This document shows, piece after piece, positions 29,184 to 29,260 of a stretch of DNA of 29,260 nt (positions within the stretch are counted from its first letter, which is position 1; each line of letters begins with the position of its first letter). Origin of the DNA: an uncultured Bacilli bacterium (GTDB taxonomy: Bacteria > Bacillota_I > Bacilli_A > RF39 > UBA660); NCBI GenBank assembly GCA_910587535.1, contig CAJUKM010000013.1:1-29260 (forward strand), written 5' to 3'. The notes below the pieces were generated by a model that did no database searches, had not been told where the DNA came from, and worked only from the letters and a program-made list of their open reading frames with translations. A program made the translations under genes and the position numbers.

Positions 29184-29260
29184 CCTCAGCTGATCAATAC
29201 TGTGGGCTAAATTACAAGTAGAAACCGGAAATTTGTGAAAAAAAGTAGAAAAACGACTAT

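Noticed and set aside
29184..29260. Promoter at the window end (TTGTGA at 29233)
   Set aside because: The -10 position would lie beyond the last base, so it cannot be judged.

Overview
The window is chromosomal DNA from a low-GC bacterium of the Bacillota/Mycoplasmatota side of the Bacilli. Evidence: AT-rich codons, strong AGGAGG-type ribosome binding sites, standard stop use (genes end in TGA and tryptophan is TGG), a T-box leader, a type-B RNase P RNA directly after gpsB, rpmF after yceD, and DivIB. Threonyl-tRNA synthetase lacks its N-terminal TGS domain, as in mycoplasmas. MurG, DivIB, GpsB and a sortase-type protein show that the cell keeps a peptidoglycan wall. My inference is an uncultured wall-bearing Bacilli lineage close to the Mollicutes; the sequence does not name a species.

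Layout. 1-2712: T-box-controlled thrS, then yceD-rpmF. 2808-3959: a rhomboid protease. 3960-4620: a gene-poor stretch that appears to hold a compact type I toxin-antitoxin locus. On the minus strand is a 30-residue membrane peptide with a perfect but occluded Shine-Dalgarno; on the plus strand is a convergent antisense RNA with its own promoter and terminator. The stretch ends with the promoter and folded leader of rpsB. 4621-6942: rpsB (with an added Rho_N-like domain), tsf, and a membrane-anchored thioredoxin-like protein without cysteines. 7068-9193: an unknown protein, a YbaK-type editing domain and an AlkD-like protein. 9202-9927 (minus): a queuosine-precursor transporter. 10044-11322: a possible small protein and a membrane-anchored GH25 muramidase. 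11385-13157: gpsB, rnpB, a RodZ-like HTH protein and pgsA.

13226-20400: an unknown membrane protein, a minus-strand slipin, a six-helix membrane protein with pyrimidine-nucleoside phosphorylase, then murG-divIB-queH and a TM-anchored acidic protein. 20401-20863: a promoter and terminator bracket a degraded, asparagine-rich C-terminal fragment of a variable surface-type protein. 20864-22702 (minus): tmcAL and an alpha/beta hydrolase. Its promoter shares a -35 box with the divergent CmpB-like membrane protein gene. 23491-25441: htpG behind a CIRCE-like HrcA operator. 25520-29183: a wall-anchored (NPQTG) protein with a duplicated domain, then an ATP-grasp and glycosyltransferase pair likely making a cell-surface glycan.

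Themes: translation and tRNA modification (thrS, rpsB, tsf, rpmF, rnpB, YbaK, queH plus transporter, tmcAL), wall growth and division (gpsB, rodZ-like, murG, divIB, GH25), and surface glycan or protein display. The strongest novelty candidate is the type I toxin-antitoxin locus at about 4035-4346.
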